This document shows, one piece after another, positions 1 to 7,229 of a stretch of 42,136 bases of DNA (position 1 is its first letter; every line of letters starts with the position of its first letter). Both the position numbers and the translations under genes were made by a program. Under the pieces are notes generated by a model. The model made no database searches and was not told the origin of the DNA. It worked only from the letters and a program-made list of their open reading frames with translations. Source of the DNA: an uncultured Mailhella sp. Its GTDB lineage: Bacteria; Desulfobacterota; Desulfovibrionia; Desulfovibrionales; Desulfovibrionaceae. The stretch is taken from the NCBI GenBank assembly GCA_944322635.1, contig CALUPL010000034.1, positions 1-42,136 on the forward strand. The letters run 5' to 3'.

Positions 1-100
1 CGACAGGCGCCACTCCGGCCAGAGCTACTCCGTTCAGGCTGGCGGCAAGCAGCAGAGCAAGAGACAGCTTGCCGAGGCCCTTGAGAGCACTCATGTTCAT
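1..100 (-). CDS. Exported protein, N-terminus only (runs off window)
   Basis: Only the first 33 codons are in the window. They read as a signal peptide: Met-Asn-Met-Ser, a Lys/Gly-containing n-region, a Leu/Ala-rich core and an Ala-Leu-Ala-Gly cleavage region near residues 26-29. The start ATG (100-98) follows an AAGGAG Shine-Dalgarno with a 5-nt spacer, so the start is well supported. The mature protein is outside the window and cannot be named. It lies downstream of comEA on the same strand after a 151-nt spacer holding small inverted repeats but no convincing terminator. Confidence 0.7.
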   Translation of the reverse strand, partial: MNMSALKGLGKLSLALLLAASLNGVALAGVAPV

Positions 101-251
101 AGGAACTCCTTGGATGATTAATTCCGGTCCGACAGCATTGCAGCCGGAACGTTCTGCGCCGCTCCGGCCCCTTGTTGCCGAAATATTGAGATTTCCCAGT
201 GAAATCCCGGAATTATGGAAGTAACTTTCTGCGCAAAAAATGCGCGAAGGA

Positions 252-545
252 TCAGCAGTTGCAGTCGAAGCTGGCAACGCCTTCAATTTCAAAATGTTCG
301 TTGATCTGCTTGATCTTGGTATCGGTGATGCCTTCCACTTCCTTCAGCTCATCGTAGCTGGAGAAGTCGCCCACATTTTCACGATACTCCACAATCTTTC
401 TGGCGAGTTCGGGACCGATGTTGGGATCAGCGGCGAGTTCTTCCTCGGTAGCACTGTTCAGATTGGCCTTTTCGGCAGCAAAGGCAGTGCCGGTGAAGCA
501 CAGGGCCGCGACAGCAAAGCATGCAAGAATACGCTTGATATCCAT
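252..545 (-). CDS. ComEA-like helix-hairpin-helix exported protein
   Basis: This 97-residue protein has a signal peptide (Met-Asp-Ile-Lys-Arg, hydrophobic core, cleavage near Ala-Phe-Ala-Ala) followed by a single helix-hairpin-helix domain. That domain contains Asn-Leu-Asn-Ser-Ala near residue 29, and Pro-Asn-Ile-Gly-Pro-Glu-Leu-Ala then Val-Glu-Gly-Ile-Thr as the two hairpin turns. ComEA-type domains bind double-stranded DNA without sequence specificity, and in competent bacteria they work at the outer face of the membrane. Here there is no membrane anchor and no com operon, so a DNA-uptake role is only a possibility. The C-terminus ends in Asp-Cys-Asn-Cys. The start at 545 is chosen over an upstream in-frame ATG (599) because AGGAG lies 8 nt before it and the signal peptide begins there. 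Confidence 0.8.
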   Translation of the reverse strand: MDIKRILACFAVAALCFTGTAFAAEKANLNSATEEELAADPNIGPELARKIVEYRENVGDFSSYDELKEVEGITDTKIKQINEHFEIEGVASFDCNC

Positions 546-588
546 GACAGTTTCTCCTGAAAATAAGGGTGGAAAACGTTGTTCCGCT

Positions 589-617
589 CTAATAATCACT
601 TAAACTTCGCATGTCAA
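589..617 (-). promoter_or_regulatory. Sigma-70 promoter of the comEA-like gene
   Basis: On the minus strand TTGACA (617-612) is followed after exactly 17 nt by TATTAG (594-589), 44 nt before the comEA-like start codon. This is a near-consensus vegetative promoter. Confidence 0.7.
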
Positions 618-691
618 GCATCTTAACAAGACGTCAGAAATCGGCCCATTTTTTATATCCTATTTTTATCATTTTGTGAAGTATTTACCAT

Positions 692-700
692 GGGGGGGGG
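692..700. repeat. Homopolymeric G9 tract
   Basis: Nine consecutive G residues lie between the tunR 3' end and the comEA promoter, about 75 bp upstream of that promoter's -35 box. Such tracts are prone to slippage. No effect on a reading frame is visible here. Confidence 0.9.
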
Positions 701-725
701 TAACGTCAAATTTTTCACTCCACGT

Positions 726-1724
726 TCAGCGGCAGACATTTCCTTCACTGCCGAACGTAAAATCTTCGGGCCGAATGAATATCCACGTCCGGCATCCGCG
801 TTTCAGTGCCGCCTTTTTCACTTCTGCAAGGGACAGTATGGCACAAAATTCCAGCTCATCTTCATCCGGACGAATCATGACTCTTGCTTCTTCTTCGCGC
901 TCCAGCATATCCGTCACGACGCCCGCGAAACAGTTGCGCTCCTCCACAGGTTCCGAAAGAATCCGAACATGAAGAGATCGCACGAACACGCTCACTCTTC
1001 CCTGCTCGACAAGTTCCAGCCTTACGAACGTTCTCGTGGAACAGCGCACGGAAAACGCCATTCCTCCGTCTGTGCGTACTTCCAGCAGACAGGAAAACGC
1101 TCCCCTGCATACCTGAGACAGCACGCCCGTCACAACATTGTGGCGCCCCGTGCGACTGACGTACTCCCACCGACGAAAGGCCCTGCGAAGACGTGCCTCA
1201 TCTTCCGGCTTCGGCACACCGCCGCCCTTTCTCCCCAGAAAGAATTCGACGGCGGGAAGAGGAACCCCCTGATGCAGCAGCTCCTGCTCCCTGAAATCGC
1301 GCAGATCCGTAGGGCTGACGCCCATCAGCCCGGCCTCTCCGGCACGGCAGGCAAAAACGCGTCGTACATAGGCAGGATCCAGACGACACAATTCTCCTCT
1401 GGCTCTGACATTGCACGGAGCCTCGCACAATTCCATCAAACGCTTCAATGCCGTTTGCGGCAAGGGAAGCACTCTGGCCCATTTGCCCCGCACATGGAGG
1501 ACTCCCTTTTCCGCATCGAGATCCGCCCTGTCATCCACTGCCAGAGCTTCCCCGAGACGCAGTGCTGCAAAGCGTATCAGCAGACATACCAGCAGCACTC
1601 GGGAACGGGAACACTGCTGTGTCGGAGAGGCCGCACTTTCGTACCAATGATAAAAAGCCTGCAGAAATGCCCGCAGGCGTGCCTCGTCCATATCCTGCGA
1701 TTCCGGCCAAAAACGTTCTTCCAT
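726..1724 (-). CDS. tunR: TunR-type tungstate/molybdate-responsive regulator (integrase-fold + Mop domains)
   Basis: The protein has 332 residues. Residues 1-190 resemble a tyrosine-recombinase catalytic domain: Ala-Leu-Arg-Leu-Gly-Glu at 54-59 matches recombinase box I with Arg56, and Ser-Pro-Thr-Asp-Leu-Arg at 137-142 matches box II. The box II His is Thr139, the Gly-His of the LGH motif is Gly-Arg (164-165), and no nucleophilic Tyr is present, so it should bind DNA but not recombine it. Residues about 195-332 hold two consecutive Mop/TOBE-like oxyanion-binding modules. This layout is that of TunR, described in Desulfovibrio as a tungstate-responsive repressor of tungstate/molybdate uptake genes. 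The neighbouring divergent moeA-like and mobA genes agree with such a role. GGAG lies 9 nt before the ATG. The family is recognised with good confidence; which metal it prefers is inferred. Confidence 0.8.
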   Translation of the reverse strand: MEERFWPESQDMDEARLRAFLQAFYHWYESAASPTQQCSRSRVLLVCLLIRFAALRLGEALAVDDRADLDAEKGVLHVRGKWARVLPLPQTALKRLMELCEAPCNVRARGELCRLDPAYVRRVFACRAGEAGLMGVSPTDLRDFREQELLHQGVPLPAVEFFLGRKGGGVPKPEDEARLRRAFRRWEYVSRTGRHNVVTGVLSQVCRGAFSCLLEVRTDGGMAFSVRCSTRTFVRLELVEQGRVSVFVRSLHVRILSEPVEERNCFAGVVTDMLEREEEARVMIRPDEDELEFCAILSLAEVKKAALKRGCRTWIFIRPEDFTFGSEGNVCR

Positions 1725-1860
1725 AAGGAGTGTCTCCAGTTTTTCGGCCGAAGCCTAGCAAAAGAAATCACGATTTTCCAGAAAAAAGGACAACATTGGC
1801 GACAACGCGGAATGTGCTATTTTGAAGACTGCTGCTTTCCGGCAAAAGACGTGCGGAAAT

Positions 1861-1988
1861 AGGCACATGACTTGCCGTCATGTCCCATCACCATTATATC
1901 AGGATGAGCCGACTGCGGGATGCGCCTCCCGAACACGGAATCTGTTCGCCGGAAAATTTCCCGCCAACCCAACAAAAACGGATGCACC
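1861..1988 (+). promoter_or_regulatory. Structured 5' leader of the FmdE-MoeA gene
   Basis: This segment between tunR and the moeA-like start holds several inverted repeats. A 7-bp hairpin has arms ACATGAC (1865-1871) and GTCATGT (1877-1883). A second hairpin has CGGGA (1916-1920) pairing with TCCCG (1927-1931), and a third pairs GAACA (1931-1935) with TGTTC (1943-1947). GCGGGA (1915-1920) can instead pair with TCCCGC (1959-1964), so two exclusive folds are possible. No strong Shine-Dalgarno precedes the ATG. A metal- or cofactor-responsive leader or a TunR operator is possible; neither is shown. Confidence 0.4.
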
Positions 1989-3650
1989 ATGAATATAGGC
2001 ACTCATACGTTCACCGAATTCAAGGCCATGGCCGAACGCTTCCACGGCTATGCCGCTCCCGGACTTCTGCTCGGCGGCTACATGGTGGCCCTTGCGCAGA
2101 AGCACCTGCCCGAAGGCACCTTGTTCGAGGCCGTTTCCGAAACCCGCAAATGTCTGCCGGACGCCGTACAGCTTCTTTCTCTGTGCAGCATGGGCAACAA
2201 CTGGGTGAAGGTCCGCGATATAGGTCGCTATGCCGTGACGCTCTACGACAAGTACACCGGCAAGGGCGTGCGCGTGAGCGTGGACATGAAAAAGCTCGAG
2301 GCCTGGCCGGAATACTACTCCTGGCTCATGAAAAAGAAGCCCAAGAAGGAACAGGATGAAACGGAACTGCTCCGGGAAATCGAAGCCGCCGGAGATTCCA
2401 TCTGCCGAGTACAGGAAGTAACGGTGCACGGCAGTCTTCTGGGACACAGTCCCAGCGGTGCAGTCGGCATATGTCCCGTATGCGGCGAAGGTTATCCTTT
2501 AAAGGATGGGCCGATCTGCCGAGGCTGTCAGGGAGAACTCTACTACACGAAGAAGTCGGACTCCGTCCGGTCTCAATCCGGCCCGGCCGCACCCGGCATA
2601 CGCATTGTTTCCGCCGAAGACGCCGTGGGCAAGGTGCTTGCCCATGACATGACGCGCATCGTTCCCGGCGAGTTCAAGGGATCGGCCTTCTCTGCCGGTC
2701 AGACGGTGAGCCCCGGAGATCTCTGCCGTCTGCAGCAGATAGGTCGTTTCGACGTGGCCGTACTGGACGAAGACGTGTCGGAAACGCCTGACTCCGAAGC
2801 TCCGGCTCACGAAAACGAAGCGGCGGAGTGCTTTGCCCGCCGCATGGCAGGAGCCGGCGTCCGCTATGCTCTGCCTCCCAGAGAAGGAAAAATCGATTTT
2901 ATAGCCGACTGCTCGGGACTGTTTTCCGTAGATGTGAAAAAACTGGAGAGATTCAACCTTGTGCCCGACGTCATGTGCGCTTCCCGGCAGGATGCCACAC
3001 TCGTTCAGGAGGGCAAGAAAATAGCGGGCACCCGCGCGATTCCTCTTTTTCTTGACCGTTCGCGTCTCGGACAGGCTCTTGCCGTTCTCGGAGACGAACC
3101 GCTGTTTACGGTCACGCCGCTTCGCCGAGCCCGCATGGGCGTGCTTGTCACAGGCACGGAAGTATTCAACGGCCTCATCGAAGACAAGTTCATTCCCGTC
3201 ATGCAGGACAAGGCCAGACAATACGGCTGCGAAGTGATACGCACCGCCATCGTGCCGGACGACAGGCAGAAAATAGCCGCCGAAGTGGAAACCATGAAGG
3301 AAGCCGGCATTGATCTGCTGGTCACCACAGGCGGCATGTCGGTAGATCCCGGCGACGTGACTCGCCCCGCCCTTCTCGATGCCGGGCTGACGGACATGCT
3401 CTACGGCATGCCCGTACTTCCCGGTGCCATGGCCATGGTCGGCCGCATGGAATCTCCTTCCGGAGACATTCAGGTCATGGGCGTTCCTGCCTGCGCTCTC
3501 TTCTTCAAGAACACCGTATTCGATCTGTTGCTGCCTCGTCTTCTGGCCGGACGCCGCATTACCCGGGGAGAGCTGGCCCGTCTCGGTGAAGGGGGCTACT
3601 GCACGGCCTGTCCCGTATGCACCTATCCCAAGTGCGGATTCGGAAAATAA
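1989..3650 (+). CDS. FmdE / zinc-ribbon / MoeA-like molybdopterin-binding fusion protein
   Basis: This 553-residue fusion starts with an FmdE-family domain (about 1-150): Phe-His-Gly-Tyr-Ala-Ala-Pro-Gly at 18-25 and paired Cys55/Cys66 match the FmdE pattern seen beside molybdenum formylmethanofuran dehydrogenases. A zinc ribbon follows (Cys162, Cys165, Cys177, Cys180). The rest (about 195-540) is a MoeA/MogA-like molybdopterin-binding domain with Thr-Thr-Gly-Gly-Met-Ser-Val-Asp-Pro-Gly-Asp. The family inserts or handles molybdate in the pterin dithiolene cofactor; the fused FmdE part may recruit metal or a client enzyme. The extreme C-terminus is Cys-rich (Cys-Thr-Ala-Cys-Pro-Val-Cys then Lys-Cys-Gly-Phe-Gly-Lys), which is not usual for MoeA. 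The start at 1989 is the first Met of the FmdE domain; an earlier in-frame ATG at 1920 would extend into a low-complexity leader. The Shine-Dalgarno is weak. mobA follows after 1 nt. Confidence 0.8.
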   Translation: MNIGTHTFTEFKAMAERFHGYAAPGLLLGGYMVALAQKHLPEGTLFEAVSETRKCLPDAVQLLSLCSMGNNWVKVRDIGRYAVTLYDKYTGKGVRVSVDMKKLEAWPEYYSWLMKKKPKKEQDETELLREIEAAGDSICRVQEVTVHGSLLGHSPSGAVGICPVCGEGYPLKDGPICRGCQGELYYTKKSDSVRSQSGPAAPGIRIVSAEDAVGKVLAHDMTRIVPGEFKGSAFSAGQTVSPGDLCRLQQIGRFDVAVLDEDVSETPDSEAPAHENEAAECFARRMAGAGVRYALPPREGKIDFIADCSGLFSVDVKKLERFNLVPDVMCASRQDATLVQEGKKIAGTRAIPLFLDRSRLGQALAVLGDEPLFTVTPLRRARMGVLVTGTEVFNGLIEDKFIPVMQDKARQYGCEVIRTAIVPDDRQKIAAEVETMKEAGIDLLVTTGGMSVDPGDVTRPALLDAGLTDMLYGMPVLPGAMAMVGRMESPSGDIQVMGVPACALFFKNTVFDLLLPRLLAGRRITRGELARLGEGGYCTACPVCTYPKCGFGK

Positions 3651-3651
3651 C

Positions 3652-4272
3652 ATGACCGGTCTCGTACTGGCCGGAGGTCTGTCCTCCCGTTTCGGTAAAG
3701 ACAAATCCCGCGTCGTCGTCCACGACGGCGCGGGAGACATGGTGGATTTCAGCCTCGCGCTTCTGGCTTCCGTGTCTGGAATACGGAACATTGCCGTTTC
3801 CTGCCGACCGGAACAGATGAAGGAATTCAAAAACAAAAACATTCGGCTCATACCGGACGACGAAAACGGACGCCCCACCCCCCTGCGGGGACTCATAGCT
3901 GCGCTTCGCTGCACGAAAACGCCCGTTCTGGCCATTCCCTGCGATCTTCCGCTCATGACGCCGAACATTCTTTCTCTTCTGGTTCAGGCCAGAGCTCAAC
4001 GCCTGGCCGAACAGACGAAAAGTGCCCTTCTCCGAACGACCTTCATAGATCAAGAAGGATTCATTGAGTCGCTCATCGGCATTTATGAACCGGAAAGCCT
4101 GCCTTTTCTGGAGGAAGCCCTGAGTCGGGAACAGTGGGGCATATGGTCCGCCGTTCCCGAACAGGGGAACTGTCTTGTTCCCCGCCCTGATTCCCCGGCC
4201 TTTCTCAACATGAACACGCCGGAAGAATTCACTCGTGCCGTCAGTCTGCTGAAAAAATCCAACGGCCGGTAA
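3652..4272 (+). CDS. mobA: Molybdenum cofactor guanylyltransferase
   Basis: MobA joins GTP to molybdopterin cofactor, giving the bis-guanine-dinucleotide form used by DMSO-reductase-family enzymes such as the formate dehydrogenase at 36.5 kb. The 206-residue protein opens with the nucleotide-binding signature Leu-Ala-Gly-Gly-Leu-Ser-Ser-Arg-Phe-Gly-Lys-Asp-Lys, and Pro-Cys-Asp-Leu-Pro-Leu near residue 100 supplies the metal-binding Asp. Its length is normal for MobA. The ATG lies 1 nt after the stop of the FmdE-MoeA fusion, which implies translational coupling and one mRNA. An in-frame upstream ORF extension overlaps the previous gene and is rejected. Confidence 0.9.
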   Translation: MTGLVLAGGLSSRFGKDKSRVVVHDGAGDMVDFSLALLASVSGIRNIAVSCRPEQMKEFKNKNIRLIPDDENGRPTPLRGLIAALRCTKTPVLAIPCDLPLMTPNILSLLVQARAQRLAEQTKSALLRTTFIDQEGFIESLIGIYEPESLPFLEEALSREQWGIWSAVPEQGNCLVPRPDSPAFLNMNTPEEFTRAVSLLKKSNGR

Positions 4273-4400
4273 CCCCTTACCGTCAATCCCCCAGAGGGAG
4301 CACCTCGTTTTCCGGGGCAAACCTTTTCTTCCGGATCTCAGCGCCAGAAACCGAAAAGGCTGCGCAGACGCAATCGCCTTCCGTGCCTCCCCCTGCGAAA

Positions 4401-4431
4401 AGCCCCGGAAGACACGCTGCCTTCCGGGGCT
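4401..4431 (-). terminator. Rho-independent terminator of the selenium operon
   Basis: A perfect 11-bp stem (4401-4411 with 4421-4431) encloses a 9-nt loop and is followed on the minus strand by TTTT, 13 nt downstream of the selD stop codon. Confidence 0.85.
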
Positions 4432-4443
4432 GCTGAGGGAAAC

Positions 4444-5511
4444 TCAGGCAAGAATAAGCCGCTTTCCGTCTTTCCGTTCAGGCAAAACGCGCCCCACGCA
4501 AAACGCCGGTTCTCCAAGCGCAGCAAGCCTCTCGCAGGCTTCCTGCCTGCGTTCCGCCGGAACTGCCAGCAGCAGCCCCCCGGAAGTCTGTGCGTCGAAC
4601 GCCAGCGTGGCACGCAGCTCGTCGGCATCGGAGGAAACCAGAGTGCGGCAGGAACAGTAATCTCTGTTGCGGTAGGTGCCCGCAGGAATCAGACCGCAGG
4701 AGGCAAAATCCTCCACCTGTTCCATAAAAGGCAAAGCCGCAGTATCGAGTTCCACGCATACATGGGAGCCTCCCGCCATTTCCAGAACATGTCCTCCGAT
4801 CCCGAATCCGGTGATGTCCGTTGCGGCCTTGAGGTGCATGTCGAGCAAAACGGAAGAAGCGTGAGCATTCAGCCTGGTCGTCCAGCGGTACATTTCCTTT
4901 TCCGCCTCATCACTCCCGGGCCATTTAGCCTTGACGGCCGTGGCCAATACCCCCGTACCGAGCGGCTTGGTGAGAATGAGCGCGTCGCCGGCTTCAAGCC
5001 CGTCATTGCGCGCCGCACGTGCGGGATCGATCACCCCGGTAACGGACAGGCCGAACTTTATCCACTCGTCGTCAAGCGTATGTCCTCCCGCCAGCACGGC
5101 TCCGGACTCGGCCACTTTTTCCATGGCTCCCGAGAGAATCTCGGCCAGTACCGACAGAGGCGTATCCGATTCCGATGAAGGGGAGGGAAAAGCGGCAATG
5201 TTCATGACTGACCACGGCCGTCCGCCCATGGCATACACATCGGACAGGGCGTTGGCTGCGGCAGTCTGACCGAAAAGCCGCGCATCGTTGCCTATGGGTC
5301 CGAGAATGTCCACGGTCTGGACCAGCGCGAGTCCTGCCGGAGGCGCCTTGACCAGTACGGCATCTTCATTATTGGAAAAGCCGTGCAGAATACGGCCATC
5401 CCTGTCGGGTGGAGGCGTGATGTCGGAAAGAATCTGCTCCAGCAACTCCGGAGCCGTCTTTGCCGCTCATCCGGCACCCTTGGTTTTATCCATCAGGCAG
5501 AATGTCGCCAT
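4444..5511 (-). CDS. selD: Selenophosphate synthase, itself a selenoprotein (UGA at 5469-5467)
   Basis: SelD makes selenophosphate from selenide and ATP for Sec-tRNA synthesis. Simple reading gives a 333-residue protein beginning at a TTG (5445), lacking the catalytic N-terminus. Upstream in the same frame, ATG at 5511 preceded by GGAG with a 5-nt spacer opens a frame reading Met-Ala-Thr-Phe-Cys-Leu-Met-Asp-Lys-Thr-Lys-Gly-Ala-Gly-(TGA)-Ala-Ala-Lys-Thr-Ala. That matches the SelD active-site loop, in which Cys or Sec sits three residues before the essential Lys (Sec15, Lys18; Cys17/Lys20 in E. coli). Full length is 355 residues, close to the E. coli enzyme. Later motifs include Asn-Asn-Glu-Asp-Ala, Ala-Asn-Ala-Leu-Ser-Asp-Val-Tyr-Ala-Met-Gly-Gly and Gly-Gly-His-Thr. 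A SECIS-like hairpin follows the UGA. The gene is last in the selenium operon, 22 nt after the kinase-like gene, and may be self-regulated through Sec supply. Confidence 0.92.
5436..5454 (-). promoter_or_regulatory. Putative bacterial SECIS hairpin in selD
   Basis: Downstream of the UGA (5469-5467), GCTCC (5454-5450) pairs with GGAGC (5440-5436) around the 9-nt loop GGAGTTGCT. The loop has a G-U step about 20 nt after the UGA. Bacterial SECIS elements place a short stem with a G/U-bearing apical loop in this distance range to bind SelB. The fold is assigned by eye. Confidence 0.6.
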
Positions 5512-5533
5512 ATGTTCTCCGTGCACAAGTAAT

Positions 5534-6439
5534 TTAATGTCGTTCCACGGCTTCGGATACACCTTTCGACACAAAGGGCATAAAGGAAGCTATGGATGAA
5601 GCCGGATTCGGACAGGCAAGCCGCCCTGTAAGCCTCGCACTTCGTGCGGCAAGAAGACAGGCCTGTCCGATAGCCGTTCCCGAAGAGGCAAATGCCGTGA
5701 GAAGACCGGTAACGAGGTCGCCCGTGCCTCCTATGGGTTCCATGAAGGGAAGACACGGCTCCGTCACGCGGGCCTTCTCGCGTCCTTCCTCCATGATAAT
5801 GTCGCAAGAGCCTTTGACAAGCAGAATCCTCGCGCTGTCGCCATGTTCCCATGCCGCCCGGGCAAGTTCATCCGTTCTGTTGTTTTCCGAAAGAAGAAAA
5901 CCTCGGGTATAAAAAGGGTGCGGCGCCTTTTCATCCGCCAGAAAGGCGAGTTCTCCGGCGTCCGGCGTGAACACGTCGTATTTCGAAGCATAACCGCTCA
6001 TTTTGGCCGCATACATGAAACCGGCGTCGGCAATGAGCACGGGCCTGGGAAAGGCACGCTCCTCCAAAGCCATGAGTACCCGGTTATGTCCGTCCACGCT
6101 GGGGAAAAGATAATGGAACGTGATTCCCTCAAGTTCCTGCGACTCCTGCGAACCGAGCCATGAAGAAAGAAATTCATACAGTCTTGCGCTTCCCTTCGAG
6201 GAACCGCAGTCTCCGGCCAGAAGAACCAGCGGCGCGCTGCCGCCGAGCTTCTCCAGCGCAAGGACGGCTGCGGCCACAAGGGCAGGCGTTCCCCTCTGCA
6301 CGGGCACAGAGGGTACTGTTCCGGCAGAGCCGCAGACGGAAACAGACTCGGGAACAAGCCGGTCACCATCCACGCGCCATGTTCCCATGCAGAGCGGGAA
6401 ATCGTCGTCCGGCACCGTGCCGCAAACTAGCCAGCTCAT
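5534..6439 (-). CDS. Ribokinase-like / NAD(P)HX-dehydratase-like kinase in the selenium operon
   Basis: This 301-residue soluble protein has the ribokinase-like fold pattern close to the YjeF C-terminal (NAD(P)H-hydrate dehydratase) branch. It shows a Leu-Leu-Ala-Gly-Asp motif near residue 73, Thr-Pro-Asp-Ala-Gly-Glu-Leu near 158, Val-Lys-Gly-Ser near 208 and the ATP-binding Gly-Gly-Thr-Gly-Asp-Leu-Val-Thr-Gly near 236. The substrate is unknown; the canonical Asn-Pro-Gly element of NAD(P)HX dehydratases is not obvious. Its ATG overlaps the stop of the DUF3343 gene by 4 nt (ATGA) and selD begins 22 nt after its stop, so it is co-translated within the selenium operon. Either it has a selenium-related role or it was captured by the operon; the sequence does not decide. 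Confidence 0.7.
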   Translation of the reverse strand: MSWLVCGTVPDDDFPLCMGTWRVDGDRLVPESVSVCGSAGTVPSVPVQRGTPALVAAAVLALEKLGGSAPLVLLAGDCGSSKGSARLYEFLSSWLGSQESQELEGITFHYLFPSVDGHNRVLMALEERAFPRPVLIADAGFMYAAKMSGYASKYDVFTPDAGELAFLADEKAPHPFYTRGFLLSENNRTDELARAAWEHGDSARILLVKGSCDIIMEEGREKARVTEPCLPFMEPIGGTGDLVTGLLTAFASSGTAIGQACLLAARSARLTGRLACPNPASSIASFMPFVSKGVSEAVERH

Positions 6440-7008
6440 GATTCTTCTCCCTGCCGCCAGATACGACGGGCTTCAAGAAAGGCCTTCTGAAGCGCATAGG
6501 AGCACAACGTATGCCCCTGAACGCGCGGCTCCTGCGCGCCCGCTATGGTCTCTCCCACCAGAATCGACGCCAGATAGGGCACGTCGGGACATCCCCCGCC
6601 GGACACGTTGACAATGCGTCCGGACACACGTTCCACGGTGATCTTCACATTGGCCGCCTGAACCATGAACCATTCGCCGTAGTCCTTCGTTCGGTAGAGA
6701 GACACAGGTTCCAGCAAGGGCCCGCTCACCGGAACCACGTTCAGGGGGACAAGCCGTTCCCCGTCCAGTACGCGACGCACGGCAGATTCCATGATGAGCG
6801 GAAAAATCACCACCATGTCGCAGCCGGTCACAAGTTCCGGTGGAGGCCCCTTGACCTCCACCGAAAAACCGGCCGCCTGAAGGCAGCGTTCCGCCCGTAT
6901 GACCTCGCCGGTATGCTGGAAGACCAGAAAACCCTTTTCCACGGAAGAGGAATCTTCCGGCGCCTTGCCGCCACGCCGCTTCAGCCAGCCGGTCAGTTTT
7001 TCAAACAT
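6436..7008 (-). CDS. DUF3343-domain protein of the selenium operon
   Basis: The protein has 190 residues. The segment from about residue 22 to 90 reads like a DUF3343 domain: Gly-Phe-Leu-Val-Phe-Gln-His-Thr-Gly-Glu-Val-Ile-Arg-Ala-Glu followed by a Pro-Pro-Pro-Glu turn and a single Cys. DUF3343 proteins recur next to yedF and yedE and have been proposed as selenium- or sulfur-carrying partners. A C-terminal segment (about 100-190) has Gly-Gly-Gly-Cys-Pro-Asp and an Ala-Leu-Gln-Lys helix; I do not recognise it, and it makes the protein longer than the usual small DUF3343 proteins. The start overlaps the yedF stop by 1 nt and the stop overlaps the next start by 4 nt. Confidence 0.7.
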   Translation of the reverse strand: MFEKLTGWLKRRGGKAPEDSSSVEKGFLVFQHTGEVIRAERCLQAAGFSVEVKGPPPELVTGCDMVVIFPLIMESAVRRVLDGERLVPLNVVPVSGPLLEPVSLYRTKDYGEWFMVQAANVKITVERVSGRIVNVSGGGCPDVPYLASILVGETIAGAQEPRVQGHTLCSYALQKAFLEARRIWRQGEES

Positions 7009-7211
7009 TATTTACGAAGCTCCAGGCGGACGACACCGTCGCCCTCTTCTTCGGCCTGCACGTTCCATCCGTTGCGCGCAGCCGCACGGCTCACGTTTTC
7101 CTGGCTTGTGGTGTTATCCACGAGCACATCAATGGGTTCAGATCCGGAAAGATGAGGATATACCATGAGAACAGGCTGCGGGCAGGAAAGTCCACGCGTA
7201 TCGATAAGCAT
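7008..7211 (-). CDS. yedF: TusA/YedF-family sulfur or selenium carrier
   Basis: This 67-residue TusA-fold protein has the family signature Asp-Thr-Arg-Gly-Leu-Ser-Cys-Pro-Gln-Pro-Val near the N-terminus, with the single carrier Cys. TusA proteins pass persulfide sulfur; the YedF branch that sits with YedE is linked to selenium handling. Two ATGs are possible (7217 and 7211). AAGGAG (7224-7219) is only a base or two from the first but 7-8 nt from the second, so 7211 is preferred. It lies 18 nt after yedE and overlaps the DUF3343 gene by 1 nt. Confidence 0.85.
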   Translation of the reverse strand: MLIDTRGLSCPQPVLMVYPHLSGSEPIDVLVDNTTSQENVSRAAARNGWNVQAEEEGDGVVRLELRK

Positions 7212-7229
7212 GATCATACTCCTTCAGAC

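Noticed and set aside
726..1724. An active phage integrase or mobile island next to comEA
   Set aside because: The recombinase-like domain lacks the catalytic His and Tyr and is joined to oxyanion-binding domains, so it is a regulator.
1861..1988. Naming the leader a Moco riboswitch
   Set aside because: I cannot match it to the Moco RNA consensus by eye, so it is described only as a structured leader.
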